Both the position numbers and the translations under genes were made by a program. A stretch of 64,000 bases of DNA from Isoetes taiwanensis (lineage: Eukaryota; Streptophyta; Lycopodiopsida; Isoetales; Isoetaceae), in the NCBI GenBank assembly GCA_021234155.1, contig JAJEKV010000003.1:13434794-13498793 (forward strand). The letters are read 5' to 3'. The notes under the pieces are model-generated. The model did not search any database, was not told where the DNA came from, and saw only the letters and a list, made by a program, of their open reading frames with translations. Position 1 is the first letter of the stretch, and every line of letters starts with the position of its first letter. Positions 10,857 through 21,534 of this stretch are shown in pieces.

Positions 10857-11034
10857 ACAACTTTTGGCGAAGCGTTTAAGCACTTTAAGTGCTGAAACTC
10901 GCGGACGTCGAAGCCCGTCACGCCCTTCTCCCTCCTTTTCCCCCGGCGCTAAAAAACTCGATCAGTGTTTCAATCGTTGATGATGGAGGCATGGAGCGGA
11001 TGATTTTCACACCATCGAGAGTTCCAGGCACGGG

Positions 11035-12724
11035 GTGAAGCCCCACGAGGAAGAAGCTTGGTTGAAAAATAATGTCACGGATCGAGATTGGGATTCTGTT
11101 TGGACAAAGAAGTTGAACAAGGGAAAGATAAAATGGCACTGTGCAAAGGAGCATCTTCAAGAGAAGTTGGAAACACTCTGCCGAAAAATCTACAAGAATT
11201 GTCACAACAAAGAAGTAAGAAAGCAACTGGCCCTTGCTTTTGCGTTTGAAAATTGCACTAGATCAATACTTGCACCCGAGGAACACAAAGTAAACTGGGC
11301 TGCATTTGCTGTGCAATGTCAAAGATACCACAACAATAGACAAGTAAAAACAGAGGCGATGATGTTGTAGCACATGTTAGGAAAAAATGAAATGAAGGCA
11401 AAGCCAAAGGTGGCAAATTTGGATCAAATGAGATCAGTGCATGTGATGAAAACATAAAAACCTTAGAGAATGCAGTACAGGAGATTGAAAAATCAGTTTT
11501 ACTTATCACAAAGAATCTGGAAGCAGTAGGAAGTGAGCTGAAAGGCAATGAGAAGGCCTCAATTACGTGAGAATGATGTTGGAAGAGGCTGAAAACAGCT
11601 TTTAAGACAGGCCACAAATGATTTGGCTACAAAGCAGGGGAGGAGTTCAAGCTTAATCCAACATGTGAGTTGGAGGCAGAAATTAAAGATTTGGAGCAGA
11701 CTGTCTAGATGGAAACTTGGCACAGGAACAAGGTACAAAAAGCAATGAACCCTACATCTGTTAATGAGCAGGTCAAACGTAAACTAAAACTTGAGGAGGA
11801 GTTAAAAGTTCTCGAAGAAGAACAGAGACTCTCGCATTTCTACATAAACAATTTGTGGGAAGTTTGAAAATGGATACTCCCGCAACATTTAGCATCTCTA
11901 CTATTATACGAGATAAGTTGCTAGTGGAAGATCCATTTTATACATGTTCGGCATGTGGTGCGGAATTCACTAAAGCTTATGGGTTAAGTTTAGCACTGAA
12001 TTGCCAACATGAGTATCATATAGCTTGTTGTTCATTGTTGAGAGGAGGACAATGTATTCATGGTTGCCCTGGAAAGGTGCAAGAGGGTGTATTATTTGAC
12101 GAGCTAGGTTTTGGCCATGTTGCAGGTGCTTCAAATAGTACACCAAAAAAGGATGTGTTAATCCGTCCTGCAATTGAGGTCTCACCGTTGAAGGTTCAAA
12201 GAAGGACAATGGTGCCATTTGAAGATGCACAACACCTGCAAAGTCCTATAGGAGTACAGTCAATTGTGACTGATTTGAATGCAACAGCAGAACCACCACC
12301 ACCAGTCCACAAAGCTGTCCAAGAAACTATAGAAGAAGTCAGAATACTGACACCGGTTGTAAAAAAGACACCGGTTGTAAACACAAAGACTGGGGTTGTG
12401 GAAAAAAAAAACAATGAGACGGGATTGTACATAATTGAAGCACCTAAGGAAGTTGAGGGAGTAATTCCATCGGATGAGGGCAACTTGGCTGAATATTTGA
12501 CAAAAGGAAAGGGCAGAAGAACAAAGAGGGGTAAGCTGGAGGATAGCAAAGAAGTTGTTCAGGCTACAAGAAAGAGAACAAGAAGTAGCTATGCAAAAGA
12601 TGCAGGAAGCAGTCTCAATCATGACACCACACATATCGAAGTGTGTTCTGAAGAAAATGCAGAATCAGGCCCTCAAGTTTCAGGTGAGCCTGATCTTCAA
12701 CAAGTGATTCTTTGCCATTACTAA
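11035..12724 (+). pseudogene. Element A: coiled-coil and RING-like zinc finger part of the accessory gene
   Basis: The first frame (11,035-11,370) reads KPHEEEAWLKNNVTDRDWD and is charged. A broken coiled-coil segment follows (11,400-11,840: NIKTLENAVQEIEKSVLLI, later KLKLEEELKVLEEEQR), interrupted by stops at about 11,570 and 11,706. The frame 11,855-12,724 opens with CSACGAEF, then LNCQHEYHIAC and CIHGCPG: a C-x2-C, C-x-H-x2-H-x2-C, C-x3-C arrangement like a RING-H2 variant. A Pro/Lys-rich linker with an NLS-like KGKGRRTKRGK follows. An intron appears to run from about 12,683 to about 12,948 into the phosphatase. Element B has the same order. E3-ligase activity is possible for a RING but not shown. 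Confidence 0.6.
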
Positions 12725-12939
12725 CCCCGGAAGGGGGTATGGGCATTCTTGGCCAAGAAGGCCGAACTTAGCGTTGCTTAAAACATTGAATATTATTTAT
12801 TTTCTTTTGTTGCATTCAATTGTAGGATTACCGGTTGATTTGTTAGGTCGAGAATCCTCCTTGTTGATACGTAAAGGTTTCCACATTCAACCCATTTTTC
12901 ATTTTCATCTTCATCCATTTATTTATGTAGTAATTCCTG

Positions 12940-13698
12940 TTGTGTAGGTATTCAGGATGTTCCAACGTACTAAATATTGATTTGGCAGCAAAAGATAAAC
13001 TCATTGTCTTGGATTTAAATGGTGTGTTGGTAAAAACATTTGGTGCAAATGAACACATACGCTTGGAAGCAGGATTGACAATGACATACACTAGCAGAAA
13101 GAAAGTGATATTCAGACCAGAAGCAGTGTTCTTCTTGAAGACTTTGTTACAGAAGTGTTGTGTTGGTATATGGTCATCAATGCAACTCTCTAATGTGGAA
13201 GATGTCTTTGCAAGTACTATGTGTCATTTGAGGGATGATTTCAATTTGTATGGGGACGAGGAAAAATGTGTGCGGAACCGGTTTTCACCACCCTAACAAA
13301 CACGGGTCGTCCAAATCATGATGAAGCCACTTGGGAAAATATATGAGTCATACCCAAGATTCAAAGGTAAGACTTTGCTTCTTGATGATTCATTATACAA
13401 GACTTACCTTAGCAGTCCCTGGAAATTTTTGCGGGTACCTGCATTCAAGATGGATGTCCATGATGAAGTGCTAACAGTACTCACCCCAAAGATAGAAGAA
13501 ATACTGCAGGCCAAGACTGAGGAAAAAATGAAGTTACTGGTGAAGAACACACACAGATACAAGCCTTGGCCTAAGACAGATAGAAAGATTATGAAGCTAT
13601 GCTTGGAAAGACTTTCGGAAAACGATTCAGGATTCTGCAGGTTTGTGAAGGAGGAATTGGAGAAGGTTTATGGTGATGACGATTGTCATTCTCCATGA
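12940..13698 (+). pseudogene. Element A: FCP1/NIF-type HAD phosphatase domain with one stop
   Basis: Frames 12,940-13,296 and 13,318-13,698 are in the same reading frame, separated only by a TAA at 13,294. Together they carry the HAD signature in order: KLIVLDLNGVLVKTF (motif I, nucleophile Asp in DLNG), VGIWSSMQLSNVEDV (motif II, Ser) and FKGKTLLLDDSLYKTYL (motif III, Lys and the DD pair). This layout matches plant NLI-interacting-factor/FCP1-homology phosphatases, which dephosphorylate proteins in the nucleus. A Lys-rich tail follows and ends at 13,698. It sits directly after the zinc-finger part and probably formed one spliced gene with it. Unlike B, no Ulp1 segment follows. Whether the domain was active before the stop arose is unknown. 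Confidence 0.75.
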
Positions 13699-13859
13699 TT
13701 ATTGGCCTGTTTGTCATTTATTTAGGCTACTTCAATCCTACACTTTTCATGTACCATCTTTATCTTAATTTAAGAATGTTTTTGCTATATATTGTTTATG
13801 TACTTCAATTCAGACTTGTCTATAAGTTTTTGCTATATTGTTTATATCTACTTCAATCC

Positions 13860-14100
13860 GATTTGCAAGGGATGCTTAAAACTTACCAAGTGCTTAAACA
13901 AAAAATTGCCAAAACACTAGGTAAAACATGTATGTTTAGTACTAGGTGCAGTGCTTACTGTTATGCTATATAACTGTTTAAAGATAGCTATTTATTGCAT
14001 GTGTGCTCTTGTGTTCCAGTGCTTACTCACAAGCACTGCTGAAACTAATTAAAGTGCTTAGTGTTTGAGCTAGAGCACTGTTACATTCAAGCAGAATATG
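13860..14100. repeat. Cluster of GTGCTTA motifs in element A
   Basis: Copies of (A/G/C)AGTGCTTA or its inverse TAAGCACT occur at about 13,880, 13,947, 14,016, 14,032 and 14,055. More lie at 14,450, 14,927, 15,070 and 15,383, and in both subterminal regions. This is denser than expected by chance and may mark protein-binding sites or an internal nested repeat. Confidence 0.45.
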
Positions 14101-14385
14101 GACTGTACAAGAATTCAATGTTTTGCCACCTGCATGGATAATAGAAGTAAGAACATCAAATGAATTCATTCTTTACTTAATAGAAAAAACAAAATGTGAT
14201 GCTGAAAAGAAGTAGATGAGACAAAAAACTTCATATATTTGATAGACGAAAAGAACATTTGATAGAGAAAGAAAATGACAAACAAAGAACAAAAAACAAA
14301 GAACTAAAAAGAACATCCGATCTGAGAAAGTGGTAGAGACAAAAATCTTTTTATATTAACAAAATTTTTTACAAAAAAAAGGCCT

Positions 14386-14753
14386 TCAGGCCAGTGTCTT
14401 CAGGGGGTGTCTCGGGGGGTGTCTTTGAGCGAGGGGTGGTGTCTTGGGGGGTGGTGTGCTTAGGTGCTGTGGTGTCTTTAGGGGGTGTCTTGGGGGGCTT
14501 TCGGCTCCTCCACACATTCTCCTCAATTCAGCCTCCCTACGCCTCTTGGTGGGGGCTCTTAAGTAACAGCTCTCGAAAACCAGCTGTTTTTCTTCTTCTT
14601 CATCTGCCTCTTCCTCTTCCTCTTCTTCCCCTTCATCCTCCTCTTCCTCTTCATCCTCTTCTTCCTCAGAATTGTCCACTTCCTCTTCTTCAGAATTCTC
14701 CACTTCCTCTTCTTCCTCTTCTTCTGCTCCACTTCACCTTTCGACTTACGTAA
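14386..14753 (-). CDS. Element A: acidic Glu-rich frame
   Basis: A minus-strand frame of about 105 codons (14,386-14,703) reads MENSEEEEVDNSEEEEDEEE, then a basic PTKRRREAELRR patch and a Pro/Thr/His repeat (PPRHPLKT, PPPKTPPLAQ) ending at the stop. It lies in the gap between the two convergent genes. A donor-like AG/GTATTATTTTG on minus at about 14,820 and preceding Glu codons hint at an upstream exon, but the model is not firm. An acidic domain could be an activation or histone-binding tail. It could also be translation of a simple GAA/GAG repeat. Confidence 0.3.
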
Positions 14754-15101
14754 ACAAGAAAATCATCAATGTTAGAACAAAGAAGAACAAAACAAAAAAA
14801 AATCATAAAACAAAATAATACCTTCTTCTTCCTCGGTCTTGATTAATGCATTTGCGAATCACGGACGAACCGGCTCGAAAAAATAAGCGTTCTGTATTGC
14901 GGGCGGCGCCCCGCATCTTCGGGCACCTGCTTAAGCACATACTCCGGTGCTTGGTTTCCGCTGCATGCAGAGGCCATTGCAAAGGAAATAAACGGAATGG
15001 GCGTAAGAAGAGGATTTGGGCGGCTTAAGGCGGTAGCGTGAGGGCGTAAGAAGAGCATAAATCCTATGATTAGGGGCCTAGTGCTTAAATCCTATGCTTA
15101 G

Positions 15102-15135
15102 GCGCGTCAGTGTACGAAAAACCTCACACGCGCCA
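15102..15135. repeat. Short inverted repeat GGCGCGT/ACGCGCC
   Basis: Seven-base perfect arms separated by 20 bases inside element A, in a GC-richer patch between the two genes. Significance unknown. Confidence 0.4.
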
Positions 15136-15549
15136 GAACAATTAATTCGTAACCAGGCTTAAATATTTCGTATGACCATTGGAATTGACACATGTCACAT
15201 CGAGGAAATGCCTTGACAATATAATTTTGCCAAGAATGTTGGGATAGTGATGGTATCAAAATAAATAATTGAATGTTATTCCAATGTCACAAATGTTACA
15301 ATTCAATCTTCATTTCAAAGTACGTGTCCATGCACACCACCCTTGCGCATCCTCACTATTGTTAATATATATAAAAATATGTGCTTACGTGCTTAGGTGT
15401 TGGAACAACAAATCACTTGAAAAGAATAACATCAATTTCGTTAAGTGTCAAACAATTACATTGTTATTGGGAGACTGGCCATAATTTTTTCATGGGTCTC
15501 CTGTGAAATTCGTACGTATCCGTGCCTTCTATTTTTTTCCATCTCAATT

Positions 15550-18083
15550 TTAGGATATCTTACCACATGGGCATTGCACCGGAGGCTTGGGTTGTTTAGT
15601 GAGCAACATATACTTGAAATTACCCAAGAATTGATAATACAATCCACTTAAGATAACCTCATGCACTCCAAATTTTTGCCCCCATCCATCTTTGTATGAA
15701 TCTTCAAGTGTGCATTTGGGTTCTGTGCACTTGAGGATGTAGAAGTCCACACCCTCAGAATTGTCTACCTCCGCATTCAGCGCAAAATTGTCACCTACCT
15801 CTACCAAATTCTTGATCCATTCATTGGCTTGTTCAAGAGTCTCCTTTTTCTTCTCAACTCCACGGTTTTAAGTCGGGTTACCTCCCACTTTCCAAATCTA
15901 CAGTCTTGATCGGGGAGTCCCAATTATGATCCATGCAAAACGAAAGCGAGAAACATGACGGGCATCTATGAGCAAGCTTTGTTTGGTCTACTCCTGGCGG
16001 CAGTTCGATCTGATGAATCTTCTTTGTGCCTTTGAGTGTTTCAATTTCATATTCTTCCATGTTTGCCACAACAAAGCCAGGTTCAATTTCCCAAAAATAT
16101 CTTTTGATCTCATCCGTTTCATCGTTGGTAGACTGTTGAAATATGTACCACGAGAAATTTTACAATATCTTTAGCATGCCTCGATTTGCATACCATTGGG
16201 TTTGAGTTGTTCCTTACTTAGCGACCTTTTGATAACAAAGACACGCACCATCATGTTCACCTTTACCATGAGCGGTGGCAAAGTAGTTCCACACTATTTC
16301 CTTGTCATTGATTGTGAAGTACCGCCTAAGAAAAAAAAAGGTTTTCGACTTGAATTGTGATGAGCGACCATCACTCCAAACCCAATGCTTCTCATACTCT
16401 ATTTCCTGTTCCTTAAGCCATGCAACATGCTTCTGTAGGCAGTGTTCCACAAATAATGAGTCATGCACTTTATCATCAGAAATGTAAAAGTGAGTCTCTT
16501 TTATAATCTTCCTACCATCGTTGAGTCTATTCCTGATCTGCTCCAATCTTCTGTTCTTTTTTTTCTTCTTTGGGCCGGTCTTCTTATGTATTACGAAACA
16601 GGGAATATCAGCACTTTTGTCATGTCTATATGTTATGTGAACAAGTATAGAAACTTGGTCTGTATGCCAGTGCATTGACTGGGGCTCAATAACAGATATA
16701 ATTATCTTCTGGAAATGATGACACACACTGTTTAAACTGATTGGCCTGCCAATGTGCTATGTAATTGTGTGGAACAAAATCTGATATTACCTTCTTCACT
16801 TCCTCTTGAAACTCTTTGGGACTTCTCTCCTTCTGTACTAATCTCAAGACAGGTTTGTACCTCAAAGCCTTTCTTGGATCCCTGAATTCTCTGTTCTGGT
16901 CCACAGGTTGCTTTTCAAATGTCTTCCAAGTAACTAGTACTGAACCCGTGCCATCCATTTCCTGTGGACATTTTCTAATTCTATCCAACCCACATTTTTT
17001 ACAACCCAACATCAAGCAGTTATGATCAAACCACTCCTCATCATCACCTTTCTTTGCGGACCACTTGTCTCCATAAATCACCGGGTGCACTTGATTGTAT
17101 GCTCCTTGGCTGCACATTACGGGCGGGGCCACAAATCTCACAATTGGGCGGTTGCAATTGTCATGAACTCCACCCGACTTTCTCAGGCTGTTCAATCCTT
17201 GCATGATGTATTCAAATTTCAAGTGGTAAATGCAACAGCATGTATGCCTCTCACGCATCCTCCTTACAAAACTCGGTTTCAACCTCTCAAAAGTCGCAAT
17301 GCAATTTTGATATGAGGATTCTCCTCTCTAAACTTTGGTAGAATTGCAACTGCAGGGGAAATCGTGTGAATGCCAAATAAATGCTACATATAATGAACCC
17401 TACAATATAGGATGAATACTTACTTGGCTGACTTCAAGAAGGTGAATTGGATGTTCCATCTTTATTCCTGTCTCTGATACATACTTCCTCACGTCTTTCT
17501 TGTATGGAGAAACTCTTGTATTTTTCGGTCGAACTTGATAATGACTTCTCTATTGTGATCTAACATGCTATCCATCCGCTTCCTCCTCCTCCCGGGTCCT
17601 TCCCTTTGTTAGCTTGCACCCTTCTTTGAAAAGCATTTGAAATTGTTTTTAGGGGATCCGAGCAATCCGCCCACTGCTTGATTCAATGGCTTGACACCAT
17701 TTGTACCTGCTGCTGCCATTATCAGGGTGGACTTCCTTGCACGAAGCATGTCATGATTCCTCTCAAACTTATGTTCTTGCATTGTTTCCTTCAAATTCTT
17801 CACCATTTGCTCGGCCATAGTAACCTGCTTAGAATTTCTTTATAGAAGCAATTGGTAAATCCCTTGCCCTCCAAAGAAGACATCAAGGATGTGGCCTTTG
17901 TCATTGTCATCAACATTTGTACTAATTTGGTTGAATATAAATTTCTCCTGAAATTTCTCTTATTCTGCGGTCACTCAGTCTCAATTTCTTATTCTTCTTT
18001 GAAGGCGAATCTTTAGAAGGGGAATTCTTCTTCATTGCTACCTTCTTTGCATACAATCTCTGCCTCGATCTCTCTCCTTTTTG
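15550..18083 (-). pseudogene. Element A: DDE-like transposase, broken
   Basis: Read from the right. The start is near MQKGERSRQRLYAKK (about 18,083), then NTRVSPYKKDVRKYV (about 17,540-17,490, after a frameshift). ORF 16,686-17,282 has LKPSFVRRM-like sequence, HTCCCIYHLKFEY and a Cys-pair region. ORF 16,214-16,726 has HITYRHDKSAD, WVWSDGRSSQFKSK and ATAHGKGEHDG. C-terminal pieces follow at 15,878-16,069 and 15,550-15,807 (VEVGDNFAL). Order and motifs match element B. At the join near 16,700 the block holding the first catalytic Asp (VVDFTENY in B) is missing, about 14-20 residues, and a stop is present. With other frameshifts this makes the copy catalytically dead. Some gaps are introns, so exact exon limits are uncertain. 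Confidence 0.75.
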
Positions 18084-18241
18084 CATCAATGGCTCTCGTA
18101 AATTGAGCGGGGAGAGGAATTGGGTTTCATCTATCCCGGTTTACGTGTATTGCAAAATTGGTGAGGGCAAATTGTTGAATTCGGTTCGGGCAATTCTTGG
18201 AAACAATTAGTCCCTCCATTTTGCTTGAATTCAAGATGGGT

Positions 18242-18271
18242 TAGCCCGCCATCCAGGAATATGGCGGGCTA
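18242..18271. repeat. Perfect 11-bp hairpin near the right end of element A
   Basis: TAGCCCGCCAT, 8-base loop, ATGGCGGGCTA. It lies between the transposase start and the right terminal repeat, so it sits in the presumed promoter or subterminal region. Confidence 0.7.
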
Positions 18272-18431
18272 CAGGCATTCATGTTTCCGGCACCAAACAT
18301 GTTCATGATTCTCTCAGCCTGTCATTTGACGGGTGCGCACCCTACATGTCAGTACTTCAATCACGCACGTCGTGTTTAAAACACACCGATTTTAAGCACT
18401 TGTAAGCGGCGTCCGGACGGTGATTTCTGCT

Positions 18432-18453
18432 ACCCAGTACCGATTTTGCACCC
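18432..18453 (-). repeat. Right terminal inverted repeat of element A
   Basis: Read on minus, GGGTGCAAAATCGGTACTGG. Four mismatches in about 22 against the left end. A TTTTAAGCACTT motif lies about 60 bases inside, mirroring the subterminal motif on the left. Confidence 0.8.
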
Positions 18454-18653
18454 ATGGCATAATTTAAGGTCGCCTTTAAATTCATGCAACAGAACAGGAA
18501 AGAGAAGATGAACGGGAGAGGTTTGGTTACTTCCATATCTTAGTCATGGCTGAACAAGCCAGAAGAGCCGCAAAAGGCAGCATTGCAAACTACACAAAAG
18601 ATCATTGTAGTGCAGTAAATTTTTATAAAGATATTGAGACTAAAGCAGGTGTG
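18454..18653 (+). pseudogene. Right half of the exon split by transposon A
   Basis: Continues the alignment with 9,125-9,316: GTCGCCTTTAAATTCATG, GGTTTGGTTACTTCCA, GCAGCATTGCAAACTA. Stops and small indels make it non-coding. Similarity to the intact copy stops at about 18,653, which may be where element B or another insertion begins. Confidence 0.7.
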
Positions 18654-19080
18654 ATGTTCCAGGGAAATATACGCCATAAATATGTATATTTCCAGGTCCG
18701 TCACTATACAAGTCTATCTTCATAGCCTTCTATACCATAGATTGTGGCACTAGGGGGCATGACTAAGTTATTCATATAACTTAGCCAACCTTAGGTTAAG
18801 ACCATTTTCCACGTGGCCTTAACCTATTGGGCACCCGCCACATGGAGAGTTCCAAATAAATCTGGCTACAGTTATTTTCCCCCAAATGTTTTGTTCAAAC
18901 TGAAAAATTAAGGCATATGTTTTCTTGTACAGGTTGAAGAATCTGAGCAATGAACAATACAAATAGTTCATGCAAATTTACAAAAGAATTACAGGGAAGC
19001 CACATACATGGGGTGGAATGGCTCCTGGAACCTGGGCAGTGGCTTATTATCTGCATATAAAGGGGGAGGCTGTTAATTGA

Positions 19081-19320
19081 AAGAGCTTCTCGGATTATTA
19101 TAAAACTCCCGATGAGAAAGCAGAGGCCAGTTCTTCTAGACCCAAGAGAAAGCATAGGCAAATCCAACCTGATCAGGAGGAAAATAGTAAAAGTGACAGG
19201 GATGATGAAGATGATTGGGAAAAAACCAAATCAGGTTCCTCTAGACCACACATTCAATCCGAACTCACAATCAAAACAGAAAAGCAGGGCAATGTTCTGA
19301 GACCAAAACATGCCATTGCA
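19081..19320 (+). CDS. Element B: candidate first exon of the accessory gene
   Basis: One frame runs through as DYYKTPDEKAEASSSRPKRK, then QPDQEENSKSDRDDEDDWE, and ends at a donor-like CATTGCAG/GTATG. It is highly charged with an NLS-like RPKRKHR. No Met is present in this frame after the upstream stop, so it begins at a splice site or the start is lost. It has no counterpart that I can align in element A. The following roughly 900 bases to the next exon are intron-like and contain the satellite. Confidence 0.35.
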
Positions 19321-19554
19321 GGTATGTTCAATTATTAGTTGTGTTACAACAGAAAAAAATCTCAAGCTTGACCTAGATTGTTTCTATCAAACCAGAAACG
19401 GTAACCTCGAATCCACTTCAAGAATCAGGTATGTCTACTACCATTTTGCATCATGTTGGCTGTATTGTCATGTTGTGTCTCTATGATGCCATCTGTGGGG
19501 CATTTCGTGCAATGGATGCCAGAATGATAGATTTGGTGAGTGGTGAGTTGTTGG

Positions 19555-20062
19555 CATCCACCATGTCCCACACCACACCCCACCATCTCCCACCACTACA
19601 CTCTACCATCTCCCACCGCCACTTTCCACCATGTCCCACACCACACCCCTCCACCACACTCCACCACCACCGCCACACTCCACCACCACCACCACACCAC
19701 ACCACCCGGACTCCACCATGTCCCACACCATACCCCTCCACCACACTCCACCACCACTACACTCCTCCACCACCACCCACACTCCACCATCACCACACCA
19801 CACCACCACACTCCACCATGTCCCACACCACAATCCACCACCACGACCTCCACCACCACCACACCACACCCCCACCACCACACTCCACCATGTCCCACAC
19901 CACACTCCACCACCACCACACCACACCACATACTCCACCACCACCACCACACCCCACCACCACCACCACCAAACCCCACTACCACACCCCACCACCACCA
20001 CACCCCACCATCAGCACACACCACCACCACCACCACCACACTTCACCACCCTGCACAATGTC
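19555..20062 (+). repeat. CCACC/CACAC-rich satellite, left arm (element B)
   Basis: About 500 bases built from variants of CCACCATGTCCCACACCACA, CTCCACCACCACC and similar units. It is not random low complexity: the higher-order unit with CCATGTCCCACACCACAC recurs about six times. It lies in the presumed long intron of the plus-strand gene. The same higher-order unit appears inverted at 25,440-25,945. Long His/Pro/Thr frames through it are artefacts of the repeat. Confidence 0.8.
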
Positions 20063-20250
20063 CCACCACTCCTTGCTACCACCACAGCGTGTTGTGTGGT
20101 GTGTATTGTGCAGCGTATGTTGTGTGATGTGTGGTATATGGTGGTGTGTAGAGAGTACCTTGTGTTGTGTGGTGTGTGATTGTGGTCTTCCATCAGTACG
20201 TGGCTTACTATATTAGGAGGCTGACATATACGTAGTATTTTATTTTGCAG

Positions 20251-21534
20251 ACTATGGCAGACTTGTGAAGGAATAGTTGGCTGCAACATCAGCCAGGTTT
20301 GATAGATGCAAGCAACAATTGCAAGCAAACGAGGATAGGAAAAATGATATCAAAAGAAAGATTGAGTTGATCGAGCATAAAGCATCAGAAATTAGAGCTG
20401 ATTTGCACCGATGGCAATCAATCATGACAGCAAATCCGAAAGCAGCAGAAGGTGTTCGGGTTGTAAGTGAACTAAAGGATGAAGAGCTAAATGGTACAGT
20501 GTCGCCTGGGCTGAATCAATTAAATAAGGAACTAGCAGAAACTGAAATTGAGCTAAAGGCATGTGAAGACTTACTGCTGGAGCTGCAACCTCGAATGCAA
20601 AGATTTGAGATTTTTTCTGAGCGTAGTGGTCATGACACTCCTTTAGATCCTGCACTTCCAATACTTCCTGAGGCAGAAGAAGAGGGTGATGAAGGTTGTC
20701 CATTTTGTGGACGTTATCTGAAATGGGAGGGTAAAATGTTGTCAGTTGTGATAGCAGAATGCAGTCACCATTATCATATTCCATGTCTATCACACCATTT
20801 GAGGTAAATATTATCATCTCTAACCCTCGTCTAAAGACTCTATTGATTTTGAATTTGTTTTGCAGACACTCTAGAACCTGCTGCAGCCCCAATTGCGCCC
20901 ACATTATGACTGAGACATGGCCTTTGGCTTTTGGTGTTCGAGTGGTACCACAAGAACCAATAGACACAAGTAAGTGCCTTAACTAATGTTTACTGATGTT
21001 GTGACAAGTCTACTGACATAGTGTTTGCAGAATTGCAGAAATTTGAGACCAAGGATATCCAACAGTTATCCACGCCTCGATCAGTTATGAGACTACAAGA
21101 TACCTCCCGGGTGTACCTAGAATTCAGCCCATTTGATACTACTAAGTCAATCCCAGCTGCTGACAGCCTGGAGACTCCAAAACGAAATTTGGATAGTGAA
21201 CTGAATGCAGTCGTATCAAGTAAGTACCGATGCCACATACATGATTTATTTTTTTGTATTTTTCTGTGGTCTTCCTCATTTCAATTATGTTACAGAGATA
21301 GACGCTACTGCAACTGGAAGCCATCACGAAGAGATTCCTAGTGCATCTGTTTTAGGGGGGAAAATTAATTCCCTTGAGATTCATTCTGCACGGGATCCTT
21401 CACCAGAAAAAAGTTTTGATGCTGAACATGAGCCAAATGCGGATGCAGGTGATGAAGTTGACAAAGAAACCCCGGATAGACTGCTCAACGAGTCCAATAC
21501 AACCTCAACCAAGAAAAACCAAAAGGTTAACTGA
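20251..21534 (+). pseudogene. Element B: coiled-coil and RING-like zinc finger exons
   Basis: After an acceptor TTTTGCAG at about 20,250 a frame runs to 20,801. It has a coiled coil (KNDIKRKIELIEHKASEI; LNKELAETEIELKACEDLLL), then CPFCGRYL and VIAECSHHYHIPCLSHHLR. GT-AG introns at about 20,803-20,865, 20,971-21,030 and 21,221-21,297 join it to HSRTCCSPNCAHIM and to a Ser/Asp/Glu-rich linker (TEIDATATGSHHEEIPSAS). The C-x2-C, C-x-H-x2-H-x2-C and final C-x4-C arrangement parallels element A's finger and suggests a RING-H2 variant. A frameshift near 21,500 separates the linker from the phosphatase frame. Confidence 0.65.

Larger units (their letters stand above)
10834..18453. mobile_element. DNA transposon A (7.62 kb), phosphatase-carrying family
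   Basis: The left end reads GGGTGTAAAATCG and the reverse complement of the right end reads GGGTGCAAAATCG, with matching bases to about 22. ATG lies immediately outside on both sides (10,831-10,833 and 18,454-18,456). The unoccupied paralogous site at 9,076-9,316 has a single ATG at 9,125-9,127, so ends and 3-bp duplication are read directly. If the first G is assigned to the flank, the duplication would be ATGG. Inside are two convergent genes: a plus-strand coiled-coil/zinc-finger/HAD gene (11,035-13,698) and a minus-strand DDE-like transposase (about 15,550-18,083), with an acidic frame between. Both main genes are broken, so the element is not autonomous now. It is related to element B in gene order and protein sequence. 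Confidence 0.85.

Noticed and set aside
19555-20062. CRISPR-like regular repeats
   Set aside because: Units are imperfect and contiguous without unique spacers, and this is plant nuclear DNA.
19431-20216. Long plus-strand frame rich in His, Pro and Thr
   Set aside because: It is a translation of the CCACC satellite, open in several frames on both strands; repeats without stop codons explain it.
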